A DNA stretch of 64,000 bases from Amycolatopsis sp. cg9 (GTDB lineage: Bacteria; Actinomycetota; Actinomycetes; Mycobacteriales; Pseudonocardiaceae), in contig NZ_CP166850.1 in the NCBI RefSeq assembly GCF_041346945.1, positions 5,440,501 to 5,504,500 on the forward strand. Reading direction: 5' to 3'. Under the pieces are notes generated by a model. The model ran no database searches. It was not told the DNA's origin and saw nothing but the letters and a program-made list of their open reading frames with translations. Shown in pieces: positions 22,097 through 30,075 of the stretch; within the stretch, counting starts at the first letter, position 1; each line of letters opens with the position of its first letter. The position numbers and the translations under genes were made by a program.

Positions 22097-23008
22097 TCAA
22101 CCGCCGCAGCCCCCGCCGCCACCACCACCGCAACCCCCGCCGCCACCGCCGCAGGAGCTGCCACCCCCGCCGCCGCAGGAGCTGCCGCCGTAGTAGCCGA
22201 CGGCGGCGCCGCCCCCGGCGCTTGCCCAGCGGGTGCGCGACCGGCGGTAGGCGCGCGCCGTCGACTGCTGCGTGGCCCGGCTGACCGCCAGCCGGACGTC
22301 CTTGTCGGGGTGCTCGCCGAACCCGCCCGAGGCGACGGCCCCGGCCGGTCCCGCGGTGAGCGTCGCGGTGCGGCGCGCCTCTTCCGCGGCGGCCCGGCCG
22401 GCGGCGGTGGCCTTCACCTCGCGCTTCTTCGCGGCGCGGACCGTGGTGAACACGGCCGCGACGACGTTCGGCGCGAGCAGGCCCAGCAGGAAGCCGACGG
22501 GGTGGCCGGTCGCTGACCCGGCGATCAGCCGGACGACGCCGAAGACGAACAGCGCCCAGTACGCGACGGCGGCGAACACCCAGGTCAGACGCAGTTTCCG
22601 CACGTCGGTGAGCAGGCCGCGGGCGGTCAGCCCGGCCTCCAGCCCGGTCGCCGACGGGTGGGCGCGCACCTCGGCGCGCACCCGGTCGACGGTCGTGCCG
22701 GTCTTGCCGATCCGCGCCAGCGCGGCCCGGCCCAGGTCGTCCGGCGCCGAGCCGCGGACGCGGTGCAGGCGCCCGGTGCCGTCCATCCGGACCGCCTGCC
22801 GTTCCAGCAGCCGCGCGACGACCAGCTCGCCGAGCCGCTCGCGGCCGCCGGTCAGCAACGCGAGTTCTTCGGCCCGCTCCGGCGCCCCGCCGGCGCGCCC
22901 CCGCGCCAGCAATGCCCCGCGCACCCCCGCGGCCAGCGCCGTGAGGAGCAGCAGGGCCAGGTACAGGCCCGCGAACACCGGTCCCGGAATGCCCCAGGTG
23001 TCGGTCAT
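22097..23008 (-). CDS. TIGR04222-like membrane protein with Gly/Cys tail (four Cys)
   Basis: A 303-residue paralogue of the next gene. It starts with the same WGIPGPVFAGLYLAL signature and helix, has a pair of central hydrophobic helices (about 145-190) and ends in a ~30-residue tail of almost pure Gly with four Cys (SSCGGGGGSSC, then two more Cys). The body differs considerably from its neighbour, so the tail and the N-terminal signature are what is conserved. The ATG is well placed, and 66 bases separate it from the next gene. Probably the first gene of the cassette. Confidence 0.82.
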   Translation of the reverse strand: MTDTWGIPGPVFAGLYLALLLLTALAAGVRGALLARGRAGGAPERAEELALLTGGRERLGELVVARLLERQAVRMDGTGRLHRVRGSAPDDLGRAALARIGKTGTTVDRVRAEVRAHPSATGLEAGLTARGLLTDVRKLRLTWVFAAVAYWALFVFGVVRLIAGSATGHPVGFLLGLLAPNVVAAVFTTVRAAKKREVKATAAGRAAAEEARRTATLTAGPAGAVASGGFGEHPDKDVRLAVSRATQQSTARAYRRSRTRWASAGGGAAVGYYGGSSCGGGGGSSCGGGGGGCGGGGGGGCGG

Positions 23009-23097
23009 GAGTCCGCCCTCCCTCGTCCGTGTGCGGAGACTACGTTCGAGGAAGGGCGGCCGGTTGCTCGCTTAAGGAGGATTTAGGCTGGCGGTTT

Positions 23098-23520
23098 TTA
23101 CGACTCGGGGACCAGCTTCAGCGAAATCGAGTTGATGCAGTAGCGCTGGTCGGTCGGGGTCGGGTAGCCCTCGCCCTCGAAGACGTGCCCGAGGTGGCTG
23201 TGGCAGGAGCCGCAGAGCACCTCGATCCGCTTCATGCCCATGGCGCGGTCTTCGCGCAGCAGCACGGCGTCGGAGTCCGCCGGGTCGAAGAAGGACGGCC
23301 AGCCGCAGTGGCTTTCGAACTTCGTGTCGCTGCGGAACAGCTCCGCACCGCACGCGCGGCACTCGTAGACGCCGGTCGTCTTCGTGTCGGTGTACTCACC
23401 GGTGAACGGCCGTTCGGTCCCCGCCTGGCGGAGCACGGCGTACTCGTCGGGGCTGAGCTGCTGCCGCCATTCCTGCTCGGACTTCACGACGCGCGGGGTC
23501 GCGCCGACAACGGGTTTCAT
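23098..23520 (-). CDS. msrB: peptide-methionine (R)-S-oxide reductase
   Basis: A 140-residue repair enzyme reducing R-methionine sulfoxide in proteins. Zinc ligands are CRACG and CGSCHSHLGH. FESHCGWPSF is typical, and the catalytic cysteine is in DQRYCINSISL near the C-terminus. The ATG at 23520 is chosen (MKPVVGATPR). A GTG six codons upstream is an alternative with no clearer ribosome site. It directly follows the DUF692 cassette's promoter side on the same strand, but no functional link is shown. Confidence 0.95.
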   Translation of the reverse strand: MKPVVGATPRVVKSEQEWRQQLSPDEYAVLRQAGTERPFTGEYTDTKTTGVYECRACGAELFRSDTKFESHCGWPSFFDPADSDAVLLREDRAMGMKRIEVLCGSCHSHLGHVFEGEGYPTPTDQRYCINSISLKLVPES

Positions 23521-23539
23521 ACCTTTCACCCGATCCACG

Positions 23540-23845
23540 TTACGCCGCGAGCCACGCGAGGGCGTGCACCACGATGTCCCATGCGGTCACGATCACGCCG
23601 AGCACGATGAGCACCACGATCAGGGCCGACACCCAGTAGCGCAGCCCGCCGAGGCGGTTGCTGGAGTCCGCGAAGTCGGCCACGCCGTCCAGCGCGGCTT
23701 CGATGGTGTAGTTGGGTCCGCAGCGCTCGATCCGGTCGAGGTGCTCGGCGAACGCGCGCGCCTCGGGGTCGTACGGGTCCAGGCCGACCAGGTCCTCGTG
23801 GAAGCGAGGATTCTGGCCCGGCAGCGAAGCTCCGTTCTCGGCCAT
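23540..23845 (-). CDS. small single-pass membrane protein
   Basis: A 101-residue protein of unknown function. The N-terminal ~65 residues are acidic and soluble (NPRFHEDLVGLDPYDPEARAF). One hydrophobic helix follows near the C-terminus (WVSALIVVLIVLGVIVTAW). The ATG at 23845 is preceded by GGGGGT; the longer reading from 23863 lacks support. It lies 53 bases downstream of the Ser/Thr kinase on the same strand and may be co-transcribed with it. Confidence 0.7.
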   Translation of the reverse strand: MAENGASLPGQNPRFHEDLVGLDPYDPEARAFAEHLDRIERCGPNYTIEAALDGVADFADSSNRLGGLRYWVSALIVVLIVLGVIVTAWDIVVHALAWLAA

Positions 23846-23898
23846 ACCCCCACGGTAGGCCATCGGCGCCCGTCAGCCCACCAGCGGCGCGTTAAGTC

Positions 23899-25569
23899 TC
23901 AGTAGCCGGAGCCGGCCGCGTCGTGCTGGCCGAGCCGGGTGTCGGCGTCGATCAGCAGCCGGCCGCCGCTCATGACGATGCGGTAGCCGTTGCGCGTGCC
24001 GTTGACCGTCAGGTTCATCGTGATCGAACCGTCGGAGTTCGAGCCGCCGCTGTCGGCGCGGGCGCTCACGTAGGTGTTGACCTTGTTGTTCGCCCAGTAG
24101 TCGGCGAAGGCCTGCTCGCTGCCGTACACCTGCTGGGCGGCCGGGGTCAGCTTCGCCCAGCCGCCGGCGGGGTTGTCGTAGAACCCGGTGATGGCGAGAC
24201 CGGCGGACTGGAAGTCGGTGATCTTGCCCTCGGGGACGGTCTTGCCGAGCGCCGCCGGGGCGTTCGTCGCGCTGCTCTGCCCGCTCTTCGGGGTCGTCTG
24301 GCCCGCGGTCGGCTGGGTGCCCGGCGACTGGGCGGTCTGGTCGCCGCCGGAGCCGCCGCTGCCGGAGTTCAGCACCAGGAACAGGACCACCGCGACCACG
24401 ACGACCGCGGCGCCCGCCCCGGCGAACAGGGCGTACTTGCGCTTGTTGTCCGGTTTCGCGGGGCTCGACGAGTACTGCGGCGCCCTGGCCGTCGGCGCGG
24501 CCGCGGGCATCGGTCTGGGCGGGGTGTTCGGCGGCGCGGCCGGCGACCGCATCGGCATGAACGCCGCGGTCGGGCGCGGCGGGTTCGACGGCGCCTTGCC
24601 CGCGGGCACCGGCGTGCCGACCGGCGGCGACGACGGCGCGGGCTGGTCGGTCCGCTGCCACGGCGGGCGGTCGCCGGCCTCGGCGGGCGCGGCGGGCTTG
24701 CGGCCCGCGCCACCCGAGAGCAGCGGCGGCGACGCCGACATGCCGCCCGGCTCGGTGCGGGCCAGCGCGGCCAGCCGCTCGCGGGCCTCGGCCATGCTCG
24801 GCCGCTCGCCCGGCTCGCTGCGCAGCAGGCTCATCAGCAGCGCGGTGGCCGCGCCCGCCTGGACCGGCGGGTTGATCTGGCCGTTCGCGGCCGCGTAGAG
24901 CAGCGCGAGCTGGTTGGTGGTGTTGCCGTACGGCGTGGTGCCCTCGATCGCCTGGTAGAGGGTCGCGCCGAGGGCGAAGACGTCGGAGCTGGGCACCGGG
25001 TCGGCGCCGCGCGCCAGCTCGGGCGCCAGGTAGGCGGGCGTGCCGCCGATCAGGCCGGTCGCGGTGAGCGTCATGTCGCCCGCCGCGCGCGAGATGCCGA
25101 AGTCGGTGATCTTCGCGGTGCCGGTCTCGTCGATCAGGATGTTGCCGGGCTTGACGTCGCGGTGGACGATCCCGGCGCGGTGCGCGGCCACCAGCGCGGA
25201 CGCGACCTGCTCGCCGATCCGGGCGATGCGGCCGAGGGGCAGCGTGCCCTCCTCGGACAGGATCGTGGAGAGGCTGGGCCCGTTCAGGTACTCCATCACC
25301 AGGCACGGGTCGCCGTTGTGCTCGGCGATGTCGAACACCACGATCGCGTTCGGGTGCTGGAACCGGGCCGCGTTCTTCGCCTCGCGCATCGCGCGCTGGC
25401 GCATGTTGTCGCGCTCGGTCTCGGAGACGCCCGGCTGGGGCAGGATCTGCTTGATCGCGACGGTGCGCTCGAGGCGCACGTCGGTGGCGCGCCACACGAC
25501 ACCCATGGCACCGCTACCAATGTGCTCGACGAGGCGGTAGTGCCCCGCGATCAGCTGACCGGTGTCGAT
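23899..25569 (-). CDS. membrane Ser/Thr protein kinase (PknB-like), probable non-canonical ATC start
   Basis: About 556 residues. The Hanks-type kinase domain (1-270) shows the Gly loop HIGSGAMGVVW, the VAIKQIL lysine, HRDVKPGNIL and DFGISR. A Pro/Ala-rich juxtamembrane region, one membrane helix (AAVVVVAVVLFLVLN) and a ~150-residue extracellular domain follow. The first ATG (25506) lies inside the glycine loop and would destroy the ATP site. Upstream in frame, back to a stop, there is no ATG, GTG or TTG, but an ATC lies 8 bases after AGGAG, just before DTGQLIAGHYRLVEH. I place the start there; CTG at 25554 is the alternative. Confidence 0.85.
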   Translation of the reverse strand: MDTGQLIAGHYRLVEHIGSGAMGVVWRATDVRLERTVAIKQILPQPGVSETERDNMRQRAMREAKNAARFQHPNAIVVFDIAEHNGDPCLVMEYLNGPSLSTILSEEGTLPLGRIARIGEQVASALVAAHRAGIVHRDVKPGNILIDETGTAKITDFGISRAAGDMTLTATGLIGGTPAYLAPELARGADPVPSSDVFALGATLYQAIEGTTPYGNTTNQLALLYAAANGQINPPVQAGAATALLMSLLRSEPGERPSMAEARERLAALARTEPGGMSASPPLLSGGAGRKPAAPAEAGDRPPWQRTDQPAPSSPPVGTPVPAGKAPSNPPRPTAAFMPMRSPAAPPNTPPRPMPAAAPTARAPQYSSSPAKPDNKRKYALFAGAGAAVVVVAVVLFLVLNSGSGGSGGDQTAQSPGTQPTAGQTTPKSGQSSATNAPAALGKTVPEGKITDFQSAGLAITGFYDNPAGGWAKLTPAAQQVYGSEQAFADYWANNKVNTYVSARADSGGSNSDGSITMNLTVNGTRNGYRIVMSGGRLLIDADTRLGQHDAAGSGY

Positions 25570-25672
25570 GGCGACTGCTCCTGACGAAATTCCCGGTGGT
25601 GGTGATCCTGCTCAGCGCGTTTCCGCTTCGCGCACCCGATCGAGTGTAGCGGTCGGCCCGGTGCTCTTCGCG

Positions 25673-26338
25673 TCAGCCAGCCGGACCGGCGGGCTCCGGT
25701 TCGGGCACCGGGGCCCGTTTCCGGAACACCCGGACCAGGCCGATCGCCCCGGCCAGCGCGAACACGCCGTAACAGACGAGCAGCGCCGGTGGCGTTCCGC
25801 CGGTCAGGGCGTCGCCGAGGACGACCACGGCGACGGTGCCGGGCACGCTTCCCAGCAGCGTACCGGCCAGGTAGGGGACCGGCCGCACGGACGACACGCC
25901 GCAGAGGTAGCTGAACGGCGCGAACGGGACGACCGGGATCAGCCGCAGCGAGGTGATCGCGAGGACACCGCCGTCGGACAGCCGGTCGTTCACGGCCCGG
26001 ACGGCGGATCGGTGCAGGTGGCGGGTGACGAGGTCACGCCCGAGCAGGCGGGCCAGCCCGAAGGACAGCGCCGCCGCGATGGTGGTGGCGACCAGCCCGA
26101 TCGCGATCCCGGCCGCGGTGCCCACGAGCAGCCCGGCGGCGAGGTTGAACACGGTCCGCGGGATCGGCGCCACGGTGAGCAGCGAGTAGGCGACGAGCAG
26201 CACGAGCGGCGTGGCGGCACCGGTGGTGGCCGCCCAGGCCCGCAGCTCGGCCGGACCGGGGATCGGCAGCAGCACCGCGGCCGCCGCGAAGACGGCGAGC
26301 ACGGCGAGCGCGCAGATCAGCTTGGTGCGGCCGGACAC
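25673..26338 (-). CDS. TVP38/TMEM64 (VTT/DedA-like) membrane protein
   Basis: A 221-residue integral membrane protein with about five to six hydrophobic segments. The VTT-domain core is seen in FNLAAGLLVGTAAGIAIG, the arginine-containing ITSLRLIPVVPFAPFSYLCG and GTLLGSVPGTVAVV. Such proteins are thought to scramble or transport phospholipids. The start is the GTG at 26338 (VSGRTKLICAL). The frame continues upstream to 26485, but that stretch translates the palindromic repeat and is not credible coding sequence. Confidence 0.82.
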   Translation of the reverse strand: MSGRTKLICALAVLAVFAAAAVLLPIPGPAELRAWAATTGAATPLVLLVAYSLLTVAPIPRTVFNLAAGLLVGTAAGIAIGLVATTIAAALSFGLARLLGRDLVTRHLHRSAVRAVNDRLSDGGVLAITSLRLIPVVPFAPFSYLCGVSSVRPVPYLAGTLLGSVPGTVAVVVLGDALTGGTPPALLVCYGVFALAGAIGLVRVFRKRAPVPEPEPAGPAG

Positions 26339-26402
26339 CCGTTCGAGCTTACCGGGGCCGGTCCGGCGGCTCCCCGGCCTGGTCGGGCCCGGCTCTGCCG
26401 AG

Positions 26403-26455
26403 GTCGCGAATGACTCATTGGGGACCTCCGAGGTCCCCAATGAGTCATTCGCGAC
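26403..26455. repeat. perfect 25-bp inverted repeat, copy A
   Basis: Two perfectly complementary 25-base arms (starting GTCGCGAATGACTCATTGGG) flank the loop CCG. An identical 53-base element lies at 36859-36911. This copy sits between divergent genes (VTT protein and polymerase), where a terminator for flanking genes is not expected. Confidence 0.85.
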
Positions 26456-26609
26456 GCCACAGCGGCCAGTACCACCCGACCTCATCGGCAGTACTGACCC
26501 GCGAGGGTCATGAACGGGTCGTTCACCGCGCCCGACGTCAGGGTCTCGGCAAAGTTGCGGCAGCTTGCTCCGCAGCGGCTTCGCACGCGATCACCGCTAG
26601 CGTGGCCGC

Positions 26610-27626
26610 ATGCCGAAGCACGGAAACCCGGTCGAGTACGAGGTGGGCGGGCGGACGGTCCGCGTCTCGAGCCCGGACAAGGTGTACTTCCCCCAGCGCG
26701 GCATCACCAAGCGCCAGGTCGTCGAGCACTACATCACCGTGGGCGAGCCGCTGCTGCGCGCGATCGGCGAGCGGCCGACCACGCTGAAGCGCTACGTCGA
26801 CGGCGTCGAAGGCGAGTGGTTCTACGCCAAGCGCGTGCCGAAGGGCGCGCCGCCGTGGGTCGAGACCGCCGAGATCACCTTCCCGTCGGGCCGCACGGCC
26901 GCCGAGGTGTGCCCGACCGAGCCCGCGGTGTTCGCCTGGGCGGCCAACCTGGGGACGTTCGACTTCCACCCGTGGCCGGTCCGCCGCGCCGACGCCGACC
27001 ACCCGGACGAGCTCCGCATCGACGTCGACCCGCCGGACCGGGCCGGCTTCGCGGACGCGGTCGAGGTCGCGCGGGTGGTCCGCGAGGTTCTGGCGGACGC
27101 GGGCCTGACCGGCTACCCGAAGACGTCCGGCGGCCGCGGCGTGCACGTCCTCGTCCGCATCCGCCCGGAGTGGGACTTCATCGAGGTCCGCCACGCGGTG
27201 ATCGCGCTCGGCCGCGAGGTCGCGCGGCGGATCCCGGAGAAGGCGACGATCGCGTGGTGGAAGGAGGAACGCGGCGGCCGCGTCTTCCTCGACTACAACC
27301 AGGCCGCGCGCGACCGCACGGTGGCGTCGGCCTGGTCGGTCCGCGGCACCCCGCGGGCGACGGTCTCGACCCCGCTGACCTGGGACCTGCTGGACGAGGT
27401 CGACGCGGACGACTTCGACGTGCTGACGATCCCGGCGTTCCTGGCTTCGCACGGCGACCTGCACGCGGGCATGGACGCGGAGGCGTTCGGCCTGGAGACG
27501 GCACTGGAGTGGTACGAGCGCGACCTGCGGGACGAGGGGCTGGGGGACATGCCGTACCCGCCGGACTACCCGAAGATGCCGGGGGAGCCGAAGCGGGTGC
27601 AGCCGAGCAAGGCCCGCCCGGACTGA
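26610..27626 (+). CDS. NHEJ-type DNA polymerase/primase domain protein (LigD PolDom-like)
   Basis: A 338-residue stand-alone homologue of the LigD polymerase domain (archaeo-eukaryotic primase fold), which adds nucleotides at DNA breaks and can prime. Landmarks: SSPDKVYFPQRGITKRQVVEHY (in parts, SSPDKVYFP and GITKRQVVEHY), the metal-binding RIDVDPP, GGRGVHVLVRI with the histidine, and FLDYNQAARDRT. No ligase or nuclease domain is fused. A separate ATP-dependent ligase is encoded at 38571, and no Ku gene is in the window. Confidence 0.92.
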   Translation: MPKHGNPVEYEVGGRTVRVSSPDKVYFPQRGITKRQVVEHYITVGEPLLRAIGERPTTLKRYVDGVEGEWFYAKRVPKGAPPWVETAEITFPSGRTAAEVCPTEPAVFAWAANLGTFDFHPWPVRRADADHPDELRIDVDPPDRAGFADAVEVARVVREVLADAGLTGYPKTSGGRGVHVLVRIRPEWDFIEVRHAVIALGREVARRIPEKATIAWWKEERGGRVFLDYNQAARDRTVASAWSVRGTPRATVSTPLTWDLLDEVDADDFDVLTIPAFLASHGDLHAGMDAEAFGLETALEWYERDLRDEGLGDMPYPPDYPKMPGEPKRVQPSKARPD

Positions 27627-27924
27627 GTGAGGCGGCCGCTCCGCTCGTCACCGAGCGGGGCGGAAACACCCCCGTCCGACACCCCCTGTAACGAGCGGCA
27701 CATCCGTGTCGAGCACCACTCCGTCGAAGCTTTAATCGGCCCCCGCGAAATACCCGCCCGAACGCGGAGTGATCACGCGGGCGCCCGCTGTCGCCTTTCG
27801 GGTCACAAATGGTGCACGGCCTTCTTCGAGATCACGATCACCGGCTTCGCTGGCGTAACGTGCGGTCCCGAATCGATGACTCCCCGGGCCGGGCCGGGGA
27901 GCGGGTTCCCGGAAGGAGGCCCTC
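27627..27924. other. intergenic region, nothing recognised
   Basis: These 298 bases between the polymerase and the DUF6221 gene are less uniformly GC-rich than the coding sequence. A GGAAGGAGG ribosome site close to its end serves the next gene. I saw no repeat, hairpin terminator or additional gene. Confidence 0.5.
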
Positions 27925-28317
27925 GTGGACGACCTGATCGCATTCCTCGCCGCGCGCGTGGGCGCACGGCAGGCGTTGATCATGCAGGCCGTCAACAAGG
28001 CGAAGGCCGGCGACGCGATGAACCGCGGGGAGACCAAGGTCGCCGTGGAGCAGAAGATCCGCGGGCTCAGCGATCTCGACCTGGACGCGGTCAACCAGAT
28101 GATCAACGAGATCGAAGCGACCCGGCGGATCCTGCTCGCCCACCGCACCACCGTGTCGGAGAAGGTGCCCGGTTTTCCGCTCTACGGCAGCGAATACTGG
28201 TGTGAGACCTGCCACGTGCCCGCCGACGAGGCCGGCTCCAACTGGTGCCTCACGCTGCGCCTGCTGGCCCTGCCCTACGCCGACCACGCGGACTACAGCG
28301 AGCGCTGGCGGCCCTGA
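27925..28317 (+). CDS. DUF6221-like protein
   Basis: A 130-residue protein, function unknown. The N-terminus VDDLIAFLAARVGARQA fits DUF6221. A middle segment resembles a short helical pairing region (RILLAHRTTV). The C-terminal part has CETCHVP and NWCLTLRLLALPYADH, where two cysteines and a histidine could bind a metal. DUF6221 proteins are common small actinobacterial proteins. The GTG is preceded by a strong GGAAGGAGG site. Confidence 0.75.
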   Translation: MDDLIAFLAARVGARQALIMQAVNKAKAGDAMNRGETKVAVEQKIRGLSDLDLDAVNQMINEIEATRRILLAHRTTVSEKVPGFPLYGSEYWCETCHVPADEAGSNWCLTLRLLALPYADHADYSERWRP

Positions 28318-28353
28318 CGGGAATCCCGCCGCGGGGCGCGCGTTGCACTTCGC

Positions 28354-29337
28354 GTGAGGTTCTCCGTGCTGGATCGCTCGCCCGTGCGGCGCGACGGCGG
28401 GTCCGCGCGGGCGCTGCGGGACACCGTCGCCTTCGCCGCCGACGTCGAACGGCTGGGGTACCACCGGTTCTGGGTGTCCGAGCACCACGGCGTGCCCGGG
28501 GTCGCCGGGTCCGCGCCGACCGTGCTGGCCGCCGCCGTGGCCGGGGCGACCCGGCGGATCCGCGTCGGGACCGGCGGGGTCATGCTGCCGAACCACCGGC
28601 CGCTGGTCGTGGCGGAGCAGTTCGGGGTGCTGGAAGCGCTTCACCCGGGCCGGATCGACATGGGGCTCGGCCGGTCGGTCGGCTTCACCGGCGGGGTGCG
28701 CGCCGCGCTGGGGCAGGGCAAGGAAGCCGCCGACGACTTCGCCGCGCAGGTGCGCGAGCTGCTCGGGTTCTTCACCGGTGAGCACGCCTACCCGGGCGTC
28801 CACGCCTACCCGGCCGAAGGGCTGCGCGTGCCACCGTTCCTGCTGGCCACCGGCTCCGGCGCCGATCTCGCCGCGGAACTCGGGCTGCCGCTGGTGATCG
28901 CGCCGGTCCGCGGGGAACGGGCCATGGCCGAAGCCGTTACGCGCTACCGCGACGGGTTCCGGCCGAGCCCGTGGGCGCTCGAGCCGTACGTCGTGGTGTC
29001 GACGGCGATCGCCGTCGCGGACACGGCGGCGGACGCGCGGCGGCTGCTCGTCTCGGAGGCCTGGGCGACGGTGTATTCGCGCTCCCACGGCGTCTTCCCG
29101 CCGCTGGACCCGCCGGCGGACGTCCTCGCCGCGCCGATGACCGACCGCGAACGCCGCCGCCTCGAAGAGACCCTCGACAGCCAGATCTCCGGCACCCCGG
29201 CCGAAGTCGAGCACCGGCTGGGGACGGTGATCGCGGCCGCGGGCGCCGACGAGGTTTTGGTGACGACGGCCGCGTACGACCAATCCGCGCGACTCGATTC
29301 CCTCGCCCGATTGGCGGAACTGCCCGCGCTCGTGTGA
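28354..29337 (+). CDS. LLM-class flavin-dependent oxidoreductase (MsnO8-like)
   Basis: A 327-residue luciferase-like monooxygenase, probably FMN-dependent. Typical motifs: GYHRFWVSEHHGVPGVAGSAP, RIRVGTGGVMLPNHRPLVVAEQF and HPGRIDMGLGR, which place it in the group of short 'MsnO8' oxidoreductases. The substrate is unknown. GTG start, 36 bases after the DUF6221 gene on the same strand. Confidence 0.9.
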   Translation: MRFSVLDRSPVRRDGGSARALRDTVAFAADVERLGYHRFWVSEHHGVPGVAGSAPTVLAAAVAGATRRIRVGTGGVMLPNHRPLVVAEQFGVLEALHPGRIDMGLGRSVGFTGGVRAALGQGKEAADDFAAQVRELLGFFTGEHAYPGVHAYPAEGLRVPPFLLATGSGADLAAELGLPLVIAPVRGERAMAEAVTRYRDGFRPSPWALEPYVVVSTAIAVADTAADARRLLVSEAWATVYSRSHGVFPPLDPPADVLAAPMTDRERRRLEETLDSQISGTPAEVEHRLGTVIAAAGADEVLVTTAAYDQSARLDSLARLAELPALV

Positions 29338-29398
29338 GCCGATTTCCCGGTGCCCGGATATCGCGTCGAAGAATTACCGCGGGGCAATTTCCGGACGC

Positions 29399-30055
29399 TC
29401 ACCCGAGAACGAACGGCAACCGCCCGGCGAGCTCGCCCAGTGCCGCCGCTTCGGCCGCCGCCGGGGCGCGCCGCCCGGTCGCCACCAGCAGGACGTCGGT
29501 GTCGGAGAACGACGCCGGGAACGCCGTCCCCGCGATCTCCTCCAGCATCGCCCGGGTCCGGGCCGGTCCTTCCGCGGGCGGCGGCGGGGCCGCGGGCAGG
29601 TGGGCCACCAGGTCCAGGTGGTGCAGCGTCCACTCCAGCACGTACGCCGAGAGGTAGTCGCCCGCGGTCAGGACCATCTCCTGCGTCGACACCCGCATCC
29701 CCGGATCGGCCAGGTCCGCCGCGCGGCCGGCCGCCGAACCCACGTCGTCGAGGTGGAACTTGAGCAGCGCGGGGTCCTCGTACGCCGCCGCCAGCCGGAC
29801 GATCAGCGCGTCCAGCGGGTCGTCGCCCGTCGGCGGCTCGGCCGACACCGCCCAGTACGACACCGAGTCGTGCGTGACCGCGGCCGAAGCCGGCGTCACC
29901 AGCGTGATCAGCACGTCCTGCGCGTCGATCACCAGGTGGCACACCAGGTCCCGGACCAGCCAGCCCCGGCAGCCGGACGGCTTCGCGAAGTCTTCGTCGG
30001 GCAGGGCGGCGACCGCGGCGCGCAACGCCGCCCACGTGCGCGAAAAGAGATCCAC
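29399..30055 (-). CDS. maleylpyruvate-isomerase/mycothiol-dependent N-terminal-domain protein
   Basis: A 218-residue DinB-like four-helix protein of the maleylpyruvate isomerase N-terminal (MDMPI) superfamily. GCRGWLVRDLVCHLV is the family hallmark, with the metal-binding histidine, followed by YVLEWTLHHLDLVAHL with a second histidine pair. Members use mycothiol or bind metal; the substrate is not evident. The GTG at 30055 gives the normal N-terminus (VDLFSRTWAALRAAV). The longer frame upstream runs antisense through the pucR-like gene and is rejected. Confidence 0.82.
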   Translation of the reverse strand: MDLFSRTWAALRAAVAALPDEDFAKPSGCRGWLVRDLVCHLVIDAQDVLITLVTPASAAVTHDSVSYWAVSAEPPTGDDPLDALIVRLAAAYEDPALLKFHLDDVGSAAGRAADLADPGMRVSTQEMVLTAGDYLSAYVLEWTLHHLDLVAHLPAAPPPPAEGPARTRAMLEEIAGTAFPASFSDTDVLLVATGRRAPAAAEAAALGELAGRLPFVLG

Positions 30056-30075
30056 GCCGGCGAAGCTAGCAGGGT

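Noticed and set aside
26339..26485. Upstream extension of the VTT protein reading through the palindrome
   Set aside because: The extra residues translate an intergenic palindrome that also occurs at 36859; the GTG at 26338 gives a normal N-terminus.
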